The position numbers and the translations under genes were made by a program. Shown here one piece after another: positions 8,451-18,303 of a stretch of DNA of 64,000 bases. The notes beneath the pieces are model-generated. The model worked only from the letters and a program-made list of their open reading frames with translations, made no database searches and was not told the origin of the DNA. This DNA comes from Candidatus Magnetominusculus dajiuhuensis (GTDB taxonomy: Bacteria; Nitrospirota; Thermodesulfovibrionia; Thermodesulfovibrionales; Magnetobacteriaceae): positions 1-64,000 of the forward strand of contig JADFXP010000009.1 of assembly GCA_015233465.1 (NCBI GenBank), in the 5' to 3' direction. Each line of letters starts with the position of its first letter. Within the stretch, counting starts at the first letter, position 1.

Positions 8451-9782
8451 ATGAAACCGATTTTGGTTGTAGACGATGACCCTAATATGAGAAATGCCCT
8501 TAAAGGGGCGGTTAGCAGATTAGGATATAAGGTTTTGGTAGCAGACAATGGGAGGGATGCCCTTTCAACTGTCAACAGTACTCCTGTGTCAATGGTAGTA
8601 ACGGATATGATGATGCCTAAGATGGACGGGCTGACATTTTTAAAGGAGATTCGTCAGAAGATTGGCAGTCTTCCTGTGCTTGTAATTACTGGTTACCCTA
8701 CGATAGAAAATGCGGTTGAGACTATGAAGGAAGGGGCAACGGATTATCTAATTAAGCCGTTTGACTTTGATACACTGACAAAGAAGATTGATTCCATGAT
8801 GATGCGTTTTCATTCTAAGCGTGAGATGATAACGGATAGTCCAAAGTTAAAGCATCTTTTAGGGATAGCTGAAAATGTGGCAGCAAGCGATACTACGGTA
8901 TTGATATATGGTGAGAGCGGTACAGGCAAGGAGCTTCTTGCGCGTCATATTCACCAGATAAGCGGGAGGCGTGATAAACCATTTGTAGCGGTTAATTGCG
9001 CAGCCATTCCTGATAATCTGATGGAGTCAGAGTTATTTGGATTTGAAAAGGGAGCGTTTACAGGGGCGAGTGAGAAGAAATTAGGGAAATTTGAGCTTGC
9101 TGATTCTGGAACTATACTGCTTGATGAGATTGGTGAGATGACTATGCCGCTTCAGGCAAAACTTTTAAGGGTGTTACAGGAGAAAGAGGTTGATAGGATT
9201 GGCGGTAAAGAGCCTGTTTCTATAAATGTACGGATAGTTGCAACTACAAATAGAGACCTTTATAAGGAGGCACAAGAGGGGCGTTTTAGAGAGGATTTAT
9301 ACTATCGTTTAAGCGTATTTCCGCTTCAGCTTCCGCCTCTTAGGGATAGGGCAGAGGATATTGTTATGCTTGCCGAGCATTTTATGAAGAAATATGCAGC
9401 TGAATTATTAAAAAATGTTAATTCCTTTTCTGTTGAGGCTTTGGAGTTTCTAAAGACTAGACAGTGGAGAGGAAATATTAGAGAACTTGAAAATACAATC
9501 AATAGGGCAGTCTTACTTTCACGCAGCCAGTGTATAGAGGTTAATGATTTTATGGTTGACAGCACATCTCAATCAGCAGCAGGGGCTCAAAGCAGCGTGG
9601 TGCAGCATTCAGCAAATCCAACAGGTCTGCGTAATATGGAAAGAGACATGATATTAAAGACCCTTGAAGATGTTGGCGGTAATAAGACAAAGGCAGCAAA
9701 GATTTTGGGAGTAAGCGTTAGAACAATTAGAAATAAATTGCATGAATATGGAGTGAAGTCTGAGGCAGCCAGTGATGATTAA
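8451..9782 (+). CDS. FlrC/FleR-type sigma-54-dependent response regulator
   Basis: 443 residues. Receiver domain (1-120; acceptor Asp about 52 in VVTDMMMP), AAA+ ATPase (about 125-365) with Walker A GESGTGKE and the sigma-54 contact loop GAFTGA, then a Fis-type HTH at the C-terminus (NKTKAAKILGVSVRTIRNKL). In flagellar hierarchies such proteins switch on class III sigma-54 promoters. The canonical -24/-12 site upstream of fliF is a direct candidate target. Confidence 0.92.
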   Translation: MKPILVVDDDPNMRNALKGAVSRLGYKVLVADNGRDALSTVNSTPVSMVVTDMMMPKMDGLTFLKEIRQKIGSLPVLVITGYPTIENAVETMKEGATDYLIKPFDFDTLTKKIDSMMMRFHSKREMITDSPKLKHLLGIAENVAASDTTVLIYGESGTGKELLARHIHQISGRRDKPFVAVNCAAIPDNLMESELFGFEKGAFTGASEKKLGKFELADSGTILLDEIGEMTMPLQAKLLRVLQEKEVDRIGGKEPVSINVRIVATTNRDLYKEAQEGRFREDLYYRLSVFPLQLPPLRDRAEDIVMLAEHFMKKYAAELLKNVNSFSVEALEFLKTRQWRGNIRELENTINRAVLLSRSQCIEVNDFMVDSTSQSAAGAQSSVVQHSANPTGLRNMERDMILKTLEDVGGNKTKAAKILGVSVRTIRNKLHEYGVKSEAASDD

Positions 9783-9838
9783 CTGTCATATATTTGACGG
9801 GTTTTATTAGATGTATCAAAAAAATGGATGGTAGAGAG

Positions 9839-10213
9839 ATGGAAAACGGATTTCAGACATTAGAGAGATTGATAGCGTCTTCAGCGGTAAAGCACAAGGT
9901 GCTTGCCTCAAATATAGCGAATTCTGACACTCCGGGCTATAAGGCTCAGGATGTTGAGTTTAAGGCTGTGTTAGATGACGAAAAATTGGCGCTTAAGACA
10001 ACAAATAATCGTCATATAGAGCTTTCAAATGAAACAACAGATATAAATAAGATGCTTACATTTAAAAAGAGACCGTCATGGGGCGATGGGAATAATGTAG
10101 AGCCAGATATGGAGATAGCAGAGATGACAGAGAATGCGCTTTTTTATGATGCCTCAGCAAAGCTGCTCTCTTCTAATATAAGAATGTTTAAAGAAGCGAT
10201 AAGGAGTAAGTAA
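9839..10213 (+). CDS. flgB: Flagellar basal-body rod protein FlgB
   Basis: About 124 residues. It shows the rod/hook N-terminal signature in HKVLASNIANSDTPGYKAQDVEF and a C-terminal helix (ASAKLLSSNIRMFKEAIRS). FlgB forms the proximal rod. The start at 9839 gives the normal FlgB N-terminus with GAGAG just upstream; an in-frame ATG at 9794 would add a non-conserved extension. One nucleotide separates it from flgC. Confidence 0.93.
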   Translation: MENGFQTLERLIASSAVKHKVLASNIANSDTPGYKAQDVEFKAVLDDEKLALKTTNNRHIELSNETTDINKMLTFKKRPSWGDGNNVEPDMEIAEMTENALFYDASAKLLSSNIRMFKEAIRSK

Positions 10214-10214
10214 A

Positions 10215-10646
10215 ATGGAGATATTTGCGCCGTTTCAGGTAAGTGCATCAGCAATTGACGCTCAGAGAAAGAGGATGAATGTCATAGCCTCTAATCTTGC
10301 CAATGCCCAGACAACAAGGACTCAGGAAGGCGGTCCTTATAGAAGAAAGGATGTCATATTCAATACAATGGATATAGGAGGGGGCAATGGTGATTTTAGT
10401 AAAGAGGTGAATCTTGCCAAGGGCGTAAAGGTATCTGAAATTACAGAAGATCAAAGACCGCCTGTAATGGTCTATAATCCTGATCATCCAGATGCTGACA
10501 GTCATGGATATGTGGCAATGCCTAATGTCAATACAATGGAAGAGATGGTCAATATGATGACAGCCTTAAGGGCATATGAGGCAAACGTTACGGTATTTAA
10601 TCTATCAAAGGGCATGTATGCAAAGACCCTTGAGATTGGGAGGTAA
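10215..10646 (+). CDS. flgC: Flagellar basal-body rod protein FlgC
   Basis: 143 residues. Rod signature RMNVIASNLANAQTTRTQEGGPYRRKDVIF at the N-terminus; the usual FlgC tail (VNTMEEMVNMMTALRAYEANVTVFNLSKGM) at the C-terminus. Proximal rod subunit, exported by the flagellar type III system. Sits between flgB and fliE with gaps of one and three bases. Confidence 0.95.
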   Translation: MEIFAPFQVSASAIDAQRKRMNVIASNLANAQTTRTQEGGPYRRKDVIFNTMDIGGGNGDFSKEVNLAKGVKVSEITEDQRPPVMVYNPDHPDADSHGYVAMPNVNTMEEMVNMMTALRAYEANVTVFNLSKGMYAKTLEIGR

Positions 10647-10649
10647 TAA

Positions 10650-10943
10650 ATGGTTGATATGAAGATAAATGGCGGAAGCAGCTTATCTCAGAGTAATTTA
10701 CTCTCTAAGACTGAAAAGCCAGAAGCCAAAGGTTCATTTGACGCTGACTTGAGCGAGGCAATCAATAAGGTCTCAGAAGTAGCCAAAGAGGCGGATAATG
10801 CAGTTACCGAACTCTCAACAAACGGCGATGTATCTAAGGCTGTGATCTCTATGGAAAAGGCCGATATGTCATTTCAACTTATGGTTGAGGTCAGAAATAA
10901 ACTCCTTAATGCCTACGAAGAAGTAATGAGAATGCAGGTATAA
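10650..10943 (+). CDS. fliE: Flagellar hook-basal body protein FliE
   Basis: 97 residues ending KADMSFQLMVEVRNKLLNAYEEVMRMQV, the diagnostic FliE C-terminus. FliE joins the MS ring to the rod. Last gene before a 115-nt gap holding the sigma-54 promoter. Confidence 0.95.
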   Translation: MVDMKINGGSSLSQSNLLSKTEKPEAKGSFDADLSEAINKVSEVAKEADNAVTELSTNGDVSKAVISMEKADMSFQLMVEVRNKLLNAYEEVMRMQV

Positions 10944-10991
10944 TAATTAAATTAATTTATGACAGCGGATTTATAATTTTTTAGATATTAC

Positions 10992-11008
10992 TTGGCATGG
11001 TAATTGCA
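10992..11008 (+). promoter_or_regulatory. Sigma-54 (-24/-12) promoter upstream of fliF
   Basis: TTGGCATG, four bases, then TTGCA, with exactly ten bases between the GG and GC elements, as sigma-54 RNA polymerase requires. Located 57 nt before fliF. The NtrC-type regulator at 8451-9782 is the likely activator. Confidence 0.85.
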
Positions 11009-11064
11009 TAATCTCATAGTAGATGTAATATTTATAAAAAATGAGATTATAGAGGAGTATGCCG

Positions 11065-12654
11065 ATGGAAAAAGTATTAGCAACAATTAAAAAGTGGCCT
11101 AAGAAAAAACAAATAGCAGTGCTTTGGGTATTTGTAATGTCTTTAGCTGGTTTAGTGTTATTATTTTCATGGACTAGTAAGACAGAGTATCGGTTATTGT
11201 TTACAAATCTTTCGGAGTCAGATGCAGGGGCAATAGTAGAAAAATTAAAGGCTGCAAAGGTGCCTTATGTAGTTGGATCGGATGGTATAAGCGTTCCTGC
11301 AGAGAAGGTATACGGGCTTAGAATACAGCTTGCCTCAGAGGGGCTTCCGCTTGGGGGAGCAATAGGATTTGAGTTATTTGATAAGTCAAATTTCAGCACA
11401 ACGGATTTCGTTCAGAAGGTTAATTATAGAAGGGCGTTACAGGGTGAGTTGGTAAGGACTATACGTTCTTTAAATGAGATAGAAGACGCAAGGGTACATT
11501 TATCTATTCCAGAGAAATCATTATTTGCAACTAAATCAGAAAATCCTTCGGCATCTGTAGTAGTTAAACTCAAGCCTCAGACTACATTATCTAAGAGGCA
11601 ATTGGACGGAATCGTTCATTTAGTGGCAAGCAGTATAGAGAGATTAGATCCTAAGAATGTAGATATTATAGATAGTTCAGGAAATATGCTGACAAAGAAA
11701 GAGGATGATGATTCTGGTTTAAGCGGCGATCAGATGGCATATTTACATAAGTTTGAGAAAGATACAGAGGATAGTATTGTAGACCTTCTTACCTCAAGGG
11801 TAGGCAAGGGCAAGGTAAAGGCAATGGTCACTGCGTCAATTGATTTTACGCGCAAAGACACTAGTGAAGAGACTTATGATCCAGACAGCAAGGTTGAAAG
11901 AAGCGAGCAGTCTTTAAATGAGAATACGACTTCAACTGGAACAGGCGGAGTGCCTGGGGTTATGTCAAATCTACCGGGTATTCAGCCGCCTCCTGTAACA
12001 TCATCTCAGGCTCAGTCGCAAAAACAGAATTCCACAAAGAACTTTGAGATTAGTAAGACGCTTCGTCATGAGACGGGTTCATTTAGGAGTATAAAAAGGG
12101 TTACAGCAGCGGTATTGGTGGATGGACTTTATGAAGAGTCTGCTGATAAAAAGGCTGCAAGAAAATATATCCCGCGTACAGCTGAGGAATTATCACAACT
12201 CACAGAATTGGTAAAGAGAACCATTGGATTTGATAAAGACAGAGGAGATGAGGTCACGGTAGTTAGTATGCAGTTTGAACCAGAAAAAGAGGAATTTACA
12301 GCAGAGAAGGTTGATTATGTAACAGTAGCAATGGCTGGATTAAAATCAATAATACCGTTATTAGCAATAATTGCATTCTTCATATTGGTATTAAGACCTG
12401 TAATAAAGATATTAACGCCTCAGCCTGCAGTGACAGATGCAACATTAAGGGCAGCGGCGCTTGAAATGGCAGCAGAAGCCAGAGGGGCAGAAAAACCAGA
12501 GCCTGAAGAGGTAGTCGTAGCAGTAGCTGAACCAGAGGTTTCAAGAGAGTTAGATCCTAAGCAGGCAATGATAGACTGGGCAAAGAGTGATCCTGCGGCA
12601 GCAGCGAATTTGATAAAAAATTGGATGATGGGAGCGCGGAAAAGTGGCAGTTGA
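11065..12654 (+). CDS. fliF: Flagellar MS-ring protein FliF
   Basis: About 529 residues. TM helix near residues 17-38 (AVLWVFVMSLAGLVLLFSW), periplasmic ring-building motifs (YRLLFTNLSESDAGAIVEKL; NYRRALQGELVRTI), second TM near 430-450, and a C-terminal FliG-binding tail. Start at 11065 chosen because the GAGGAG site is 9 nt upstream; the ATG at 11059 would be too close. Overlaps fliG by 11 nt. First gene behind the sigma-54 promoter. Confidence 0.95.
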   Translation: MEKVLATIKKWPKKKQIAVLWVFVMSLAGLVLLFSWTSKTEYRLLFTNLSESDAGAIVEKLKAAKVPYVVGSDGISVPAEKVYGLRIQLASEGLPLGGAIGFELFDKSNFSTTDFVQKVNYRRALQGELVRTIRSLNEIEDARVHLSIPEKSLFATKSENPSASVVVKLKPQTTLSKRQLDGIVHLVASSIERLDPKNVDIIDSSGNMLTKKEDDDSGLSGDQMAYLHKFEKDTEDSIVDLLTSRVGKGKVKAMVTASIDFTRKDTSEETYDPDSKVERSEQSLNENTTSTGTGGVPGVMSNLPGIQPPPVTSSQAQSQKQNSTKNFEISKTLRHETGSFRSIKRVTAAVLVDGLYEESADKKAARKYIPRTAEELSQLTELVKRTIGFDKDRGDEVTVVSMQFEPEKEEFTAEKVDYVTVAMAGLKSIIPLLAIIAFFILVLRPVIKILTPQPAVTDATLRAAALEMAAEARGAEKPEPEEVVVAVAEPEVSRELDPKQAMIDWAKSDPAAAANLIKNWMMGARKSGS

Positions 12655-13621
12655 CGGGTTAGATAAGGCAGCAATATTTCTCAGGTTAGTCGGCGAAGAT
12701 GTCGCAGCAGAGATATTGAAGAATCTCGAAAAAAGAGAGATTGGTAAACTTACTGTACACATGGGCACTATGGATACAGTAGATGTGGTAAAGGCAGAAT
12801 CAGTCACAGAAGAGGTAATAGGGAAGATTCAGAGCGGTGATTTTGGAGCAGGCGCGAAGGAATATGTAAAGAATATTCTTTCCAAGGTCTTTGAAGGTGA
12901 GGCAGATGCAATGTTTGATTTAAACACAAAGGGCGCAATGTTAGACTCTTTGCGTTGGATAGATGCTAAAACACTTGCCTCATTTTTATCATCAGAGCAT
13001 CCGCAGACTATAGCTCTGATACTTGCAGTGCTTGAGCCAACGCAGGCAGCAGCGGTTTTATCTGGGCTGCCAAAGAGTCTTAAAGAGGATGTCTCTATGA
13101 GGATAGCAAATATTGATTCTATACCAGAAGAGATACTTGAAGACCTTGAAGATGTTTTAAAGGAGATGGATGTAACCAGAGGCAAGGGTAAAAAGGTTGG
13201 AGGGGCAAAGACAATTGCAGAGATATTAAATGCCTCTGACCGCTCTACTGAGCATCTGGTACTTGAGAAGATAGAGGAGTATGATCAGATTTTAGCAGAT
13301 AGTATAAGACAGATAATGTTTGTATTTGAGGATATTGATAAGGTAGATGATAGAGGCATACAGCAGATATTAAAAGAGGTTGACACTGCTGATCTATCGC
13401 TAGCATTAAAGACTGCCTCTGAGTCTCTCAAGACTAAGGTACTAAGGAATATGTCAAAGAGGTCAGCAAAGATATTGGAAGAAGAGATGGAATCAAAAGG
13501 GCCTGTAAAGGTATCAGATGTTGAAAAGGCTCAGGCAAATATAGTTGCGATTGCAAGAAAACTTGAAGAAGAGGGTAAGATTGTAATTGCAGGAAGAGGA
13601 GAAGAAGAACTTGTTGTCTGA
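12644..13621 (+). CDS. fliG: Flagellar motor switch protein FliG
   Basis: 325 residues, GTG start inside fliF. Middle and C-terminal FliG domains are clear: LASFLSSEHPQTIALILAVL (EHPQ motif), and MFVFEDIDKVDDRGIQQILKEV in the torque-generating domain with its charged residues. FliG couples the stator to rotation and binds FliF. Overlapping ends with fliF and fliH indicate coupled translation. Confidence 0.95.
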   Translation: MAVDGLDKAAIFLRLVGEDVAAEILKNLEKREIGKLTVHMGTMDTVDVVKAESVTEEVIGKIQSGDFGAGAKEYVKNILSKVFEGEADAMFDLNTKGAMLDSLRWIDAKTLASFLSSEHPQTIALILAVLEPTQAAAVLSGLPKSLKEDVSMRIANIDSIPEEILEDLEDVLKEMDVTRGKGKKVGGAKTIAEILNASDRSTEHLVLEKIEEYDQILADSIRQIMFVFEDIDKVDDRGIQQILKEVDTADLSLALKTASESLKTKVLRNMSKRSAKILEEEMESKGPVKVSDVEKAQANIVAIARKLEEEGKIVIAGRGEEELVV

Positions 13622-14507
13622 TGAAAAGTTAATTAAGGAATATAAGGCATTTACAATGCCGAGCTTTGACGGGGATGAGTCTTTAATCTCTCAGCCTAAG
13701 GAAAAAATTGAAAGCCTCTCAGAATTTGATACTGGATTTAAGAATTTAGAGATGTTGCTTAAAAGCGGTTTTAGGCCTGCAGAAAGCTATAAGGATAGCG
13801 TAGAAGAGGTTCAAGAAGAAATTGGCGCATCTATTCGACCTTTTATGATGAGGAATTTTAGCGCAAGTGAACTTAATGTAAATGTAGATAAGCCTTTGGA
13901 AGAGGAAAAGGTTATAGAAATCACCCAAGCAGATATAGATGCAAAGATGCAGGAGGCATTTGACCTTGGTCATAAAGAAGGTTTTGAAAAAGGAAAGACT
14001 GAGGGATTTGAGGCTGGACGGCTTGAGGGTCTGCCAATTGGTAAAAAAGAGGGTTTTGAAAGCTCAATGAAAGAGGGTTTTCAGACTGGAGCAAAAGACG
14101 CAGATACTTTACTTGAGAGGTTTGCAGCCTTAATCAGGGAGTTTGATGGATTTAGCGATAGAATGGTTTTAGCGCTAGAGCCTCAGGTCTTAGAGTTGAC
14201 ATTTGCTATAGCCAAGAAGATATTATTAGATGAGATAAATATACATTCTGATACAATTGTAAGGCTTGCTAGAGAATCTCTGAAAAAGATCACAAAAACT
14301 GGCAAGATTACAATCAAAATCAATCCAAAACTCCATGATCTATTTATGGAAAAAAAGGCAGAACTTCTAACCATACACCCTGATATAGTGTTTGATGTTG
14401 ACCCATCTTTAACCAAGACTGGATTTTTGGTCACAGGGGCAGAGGATGAGATTTCAGTAGATATAGAAAAGATGATAAATGATATAAAGGAAGAGATTAA
14501 AGTTTGA
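13611..14507 (+). CDS. fliH: Flagellar export ATPase regulator FliH
   Basis: About 298 residues. A Gly-spaced repeat segment (FDLGHKEGFEKGKTEGFEAG and following, about residues 120-165) is the GxxxG array typical of FliH. The C-terminal half is FliH/HrpE-like (LALEPQVLELTFAIAKKILLDE). FliH holds FliI at the export gate. The start is uncertain: TTG at 13611 has AGGAG 9 nt upstream; a TTG at 13587 lies further inside fliG. Confidence 0.88.
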   Translation: MLSDEKLIKEYKAFTMPSFDGDESLISQPKEKIESLSEFDTGFKNLEMLLKSGFRPAESYKDSVEEVQEEIGASIRPFMMRNFSASELNVNVDKPLEEEKVIEITQADIDAKMQEAFDLGHKEGFEKGKTEGFEAGRLEGLPIGKKEGFESSMKEGFQTGAKDADTLLERFAALIREFDGFSDRMVLALEPQVLELTFAIAKKILLDEINIHSDTIVRLARESLKKITKTGKITIKINPKLHDLFMEKKAELLTIHPDIVFDVDPSLTKTGFLVTGAEDEISVDIEKMINDIKEEIKV

Positions 14508-14508
14508 T

Positions 14509-15840
14509 TTGAAAGAGATTAATTTAACACCATACATTGATGCAGTATTAGAGGTTGATCCATATAAGGTATATGGAAGGATACTGGAGGTAACAGGAGT
14601 ACTTATAAAGGCAGCAGGCCTTGATGTAAGCATAGGCGAGTCATGTAAGATATTCACAGGAGTAGAGCAGTCAATAAATGCAGAGGTAGTTGGATTTAAA
14701 GACGGCAGGGTATTATTAATGGCTCTAGGCGAGTTGTCAGGGATAAAGCCGGGCAGTAAGGTGCTGCCGCTTGGAAGACAGGCTACTTTAAAGATTAGTT
14801 CTTCCATTGTTGGGCGTATCTTAGATGATCAAGGAAATCCTATTGATGATTTAGGGCCGCTTGCTGGCAAGGATTATTCAGTAATGTCCATTGCCCCAAA
14901 ACCACTAAAGAAAAAAAGGATAAAGGATCCTATAGATCTTGGGGTTAGGGCTATAAATGGGCTTCTTACCTGCGGAAAGGGACAGAGGATAGGGATATTA
15001 TCTGGCACAGGCGTTGGTAAGAGCGTTTTATTTGGGATGATGGCAAAGTATACAATGGCTGATATAAATGTTATAGGATTAATTGGCGAGCGTGGACGTG
15101 AGGTCAGGGAGTTTATAGAAAGGGACTTAGGTCCAGAGGGTTTAAAGCGGTCAGTGGTAGTTGTGTCAACATCTGAACAGCCGTCGGTTTCAAAGATAAG
15201 AAGCGCCTTTACTGCTACAACAATAGCCGAATACTTTAGGGCAAAGGGTAAGGATGTTTTATTATTTATTGATTCACTTACGCGTGTGGCTATGGCGCAG
15301 CGTGAGATTGGGCTTGCAATTGGCGAGCCTCCAACTGCAAAGGGTTATACACCATCAGTATTTGCCTTACTGCCAAAACTCCTTGAGAGGGCAGGCACCT
15401 CTGAAACGGAAGGGAGCATCACAGGTATCTATACAATCTTAGTTGAAGGTGATGACCTATCAGACCCTGTTGCTGATTCAGCTATGTCTATACTTGATGG
15501 TCATATAGTGCTTTCAAGGGATCTTGCAATTGAGAATCATTATCCTGCAATAGATGTCCTGCGCTCTGTAAGCAGGGTAAGACCAGATATTATTAAGACT
15601 GATCATATGAAGTTTTCCAATCATTTTATAGAGACCTTTGCAATATATAAAAGATTTGAGGATATGGTAAATCTTGGAGCATATAAGGCAGGCACTAATC
15701 CTAAACTTGATTATTCTCTGAATATGGTGGATAAGTTAAATGCCTACCTTATGCAGGGGATGAATGAGAAGAGTTCATTTGCCGATAGCGTCAAGGAATT
15801 GATTGGTATATTTAATGTACATCCTGAGGCTGCTAAATGA
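14509..15840 (+). CDS. fliI: Flagellar type III export ATPase FliI
   Basis: 443 residues, TTG start one base after the fliH stop. F1-beta-like ATPase with Walker A in GILSGTGVGKSVLFG, Walker B in KDVLLFIDSLTRVAMAQREIG, and the conserved GEPPTAKGYTPSVF stretch. Energises substrate unloading at the flagellar export gate. Overlaps fliJ by four bases (ATGA). Confidence 0.96.
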   Translation: MKEINLTPYIDAVLEVDPYKVYGRILEVTGVLIKAAGLDVSIGESCKIFTGVEQSINAEVVGFKDGRVLLMALGELSGIKPGSKVLPLGRQATLKISSSIVGRILDDQGNPIDDLGPLAGKDYSVMSIAPKPLKKKRIKDPIDLGVRAINGLLTCGKGQRIGILSGTGVGKSVLFGMMAKYTMADINVIGLIGERGREVREFIERDLGPEGLKRSVVVVSTSEQPSVSKIRSAFTATTIAEYFRAKGKDVLLFIDSLTRVAMAQREIGLAIGEPPTAKGYTPSVFALLPKLLERAGTSETEGSITGIYTILVEGDDLSDPVADSAMSILDGHIVLSRDLAIENHYPAIDVLRSVSRVRPDIIKTDHMKFSNHFIETFAIYKRFEDMVNLGAYKAGTNPKLDYSLNMVDKLNAYLMQGMNEKSSFADSVKELIGIFNVHPEAAK

Positions 15841-16271
15841 GCAAATTAAAGACAATCTCAAGGGTTTTATTAATAAAGGAATGGAATGTAAGGGAATTGG
15901 AATCAGCGCAAAAAATGGCGCGCATAGAATTTGACACTGAAAGGCTGACCCTTGATACCTTTATAAATACATTAAGGCATACAGAGGATTCTTTAGATGA
16001 AAAAATAAAAGGGCGTATTGCAAATCTCTATGTGTTACAGATGTATTATGATTATATTGAGACAGTTAATAATAAAATAATACTCCAGCAGGCAGTTGTC
16101 AATCAGAAAGAAGCAGAGTTAAGTCAAAAAACTGACGCGTTAATTGAGGGATATAAAGACAAGAGGCTGATAGAGATTATGAAGGAAAAGGCTATTAAGC
16201 AAGAAAATCTTGAGGCTAATCGTAAAGAACAAAAGGAGATAGATTATCTTTGGTTATCAAGGATGCGATGA
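15837..16271 (+). CDS. fliJ: Flagellar export protein FliJ
   Basis: 144 residues, almost wholly coiled coil, ending KEQKEIDYLWLSRMR, as FliJ proteins do. ATGA overlap with fliI. FliJ sits in the FliI hexamer and helps open the export gate. Identification rests on length, coiled coil and position. Confidence 0.85.
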   Translation: MSKLKTISRVLLIKEWNVRELESAQKMARIEFDTERLTLDTFINTLRHTEDSLDEKIKGRIANLYVLQMYYDYIETVNNKIILQQAVVNQKEAELSQKTDALIEGYKDKRLIEIMKEKAIKQENLEANRKEQKEIDYLWLSRMR

Positions 16272-16283
16272 AGGGTGTAGATT

Positions 16284-16850
16284 ATGCGGTATAATAAAAT
16301 AATTATCTTCATATTAACTTTATTTTTGGTAAGTAATGTTTTAGTAATCTCTTGTCTTGGAGAAGATAAAAAGTCTGAGGCTGAAAATTCAAAGGCTGTG
16401 ACTAAAAAACCTACTGTTACAAAGGAGGCAGTCCCTGTGTCTTCTGAACATAACGCTCAAGAACCATTTCAAAAACAGAAGATTTTAGATCTGCAGAAGT
16501 GGGAAAATAATTTAAACAGCGAGGCAAAGCGTCTTGATGTCCTTAAATCAGATATTGATAAAAGGATAGAGGAAAATAATAAGATTTTAGCGCAGATAAA
16601 TGCTGGTATCAAGTTTATTAATGATGCAAATACAGTTCGGTTTCAAAACTTAGTTTCAGTATATGAGGCAATGAAGCCTGTAGATGCTGCAAAGAGTCTT
16701 TCAGAGCTTGATATAAACATATTGGTCAGTTTATTTAGCGCAATGAAGGTGCCTAAGGCTGCAAAGATATTATCTGTAATGGAACCAGCAAAGGCAGGCA
16801 AGATTGTTACAAACATGACTGGAATAATGAAAAATATTCCTAAACAGTGA
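16284..16850 (+). CDS. MotE/MgtE_N-like periplasmic flagellar protein
   Basis: 188 residues. N-terminal membrane anchor or signal (IIIFILTLFLVSNVLVISC; the Cys may be a lipidation site), a coiled coil about residues 65-110, then an MgtE-N/MotE-like helical domain (LSELDINILVSLFSAMKVPKAAKILSVMEPAKAGKIVTNM). Proteins of this build are regularly found between fliJ and fliK; a MotE-type role as periplasmic chaperone near the motor is inferred. Confidence 0.8.
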   Translation: MRYNKIIIFILTLFLVSNVLVISCLGEDKKSEAENSKAVTKKPTVTKEAVPVSSEHNAQEPFQKQKILDLQKWENNLNSEAKRLDVLKSDIDKRIEENNKILAQINAGIKFINDANTVRFQNLVSVYEAMKPVDAAKSLSELDINILVSLFSAMKVPKAAKILSVMEPAKAGKIVTNMTGIMKNIPKQ

Positions 16851-16907
16851 AGAATTTTCCCCATTTATAACCCTGACATCCACTAATAATCCGCTTTTTC
16901 ATCTGGT

Positions 16908-18287
16908 ATGATTTTTGATTATAAGATAATCATGAATGAACTACTAACATTAAATTTAAAGCCTGGTGCAGCAGAGGCAGCTCCCAATCAAAGCCTCAAG
17001 CAGCCAAAGAATCCTTTAAAGGGAGAAAACTTTAGTTCGCAGTTAAAGTCACAGATGGCTAAAAGAGATGCTGCAAAAAATGATGAGCACATGGAAGAAA
17101 CGTCATCAGTGAAAAAAGAAGAGAAACCCAACGTGAAAAAATCTGAGCAGCGCAGTAAGACTAAGGAAAGGAGGGATAAAGACGTATCTGAGAAAAAGAA
17201 GTCAGATAATGACGACAAAAACACAGATCAGGTACTTGCTGCCGGGGTTAAAAATGAAAGGCCTCAAGATGATACACAAGGTGCTTCTTATTATGATTCA
17301 TCTAAGACATCAACAGACGATCAGGATTCTACAGAATCACTAGATAAATTTTTACAGGATTATTTAAATATTACTGATCAGCAGGATGCCTTTAATCCGA
17401 CCTTTACGATGGACGATAAAACTCAAGGTTTTAGTTCAACAGACTCTAATCCAGCAATGGATATGATGATGGATTTATCAGCTCTTGATATGCACGAGGA
17501 TCTGCCTGATAATTTGTTTGAGGATTTAACGAATAATTTCTCTGAAAATCCATTAGATAAATCAGGCGATGACTTAGATGCAAATCAACTTGACAAGCTC
17601 TTTGATAAGTTAAATCAAAAGGCTTCAGTTGAAAAGACCGATTTAGCCAAGCCTGAGATTGAGCAGTCAAGCAGAGATGAAAAGACATCTGATACCCCGT
17701 TTATAGAGGTGGTTAAGACAGTTTCTATTGAGCAAAATTTCGCAGTTAAGAGTGTCCAGAAAGACGAGCAGCAGATTAATGGCGTAAATTCTACAGATAC
17801 GAATAATATGGCTGGAAATCTCTCAATGAAGGTTGACTCAGGACGTGAACTGTCTAACATTAAGACTGTCCCATCAACTCCAGAACCTCCAAGGGTGTTT
17901 TTTGTAAATGAGAATAAGTTTATAATTACTAAGCATGGAGACAATAAGGTTGAAGTAACCCTTGAACCAAACGGCATAGGGAAGTTAAGGATTGAGGTTA
18001 ATCATGAAAAGGGAATAATACATACAACTATAAGCGCCTCTGAGGCATCTGGTAAAGAGATAATTGAGAAAAATATTAATCGTATAATGGAAGAACTTTC
18101 TAAGGAAGGGATTAATATTGGAGAGTTTTCAGTGAATTTAAAAGAACGACATGATCAGACAAGTGATGATTCAAAGAGAAGCGCACATAATGATATAAAT
18201 GATATTGATAAGTCTTCGCAAGATATAACTGCGCCCGTTGGGCAGCGTCATATTAATAATAATGGAAGACTAAGTATCTTTATATAA
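16908..18287 (+). CDS. fliK: Flagellar hook-length control protein FliK
   Basis: 459 residues. A long, charged, low-complexity N-terminal ruler is followed by the Flg_hook domain at about 345-415 (KVEVTLEPNGIGKLRIEVNHEKG, then GINIGEFSVNL). FliK measures hook length and switches export specificity. Start uncertain: ATG at 16908 or 16932; neither has a good ribosome-binding site. Confidence 0.88.
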   Translation: MIFDYKIIMNELLTLNLKPGAAEAAPNQSLKQPKNPLKGENFSSQLKSQMAKRDAAKNDEHMEETSSVKKEEKPNVKKSEQRSKTKERRDKDVSEKKKSDNDDKNTDQVLAAGVKNERPQDDTQGASYYDSSKTSTDDQDSTESLDKFLQDYLNITDQQDAFNPTFTMDDKTQGFSSTDSNPAMDMMMDLSALDMHEDLPDNLFEDLTNNFSENPLDKSGDDLDANQLDKLFDKLNQKASVEKTDLAKPEIEQSSRDEKTSDTPFIEVVKTVSIEQNFAVKSVQKDEQQINGVNSTDTNNMAGNLSMKVDSGRELSNIKTVPSTPEPPRVFFVNENKFIITKHGDNKVEVTLEPNGIGKLRIEVNHEKGIIHTTISASEASGKEIIEKNINRIMEELSKEGINIGEFSVNLKERHDQTSDDSKRSAHNDINDIDKSSQDITAPVGQRHINNNGRLSIFI

Positions 18288-18303
18288 ATGCAGGAGGATT
18301 AAA

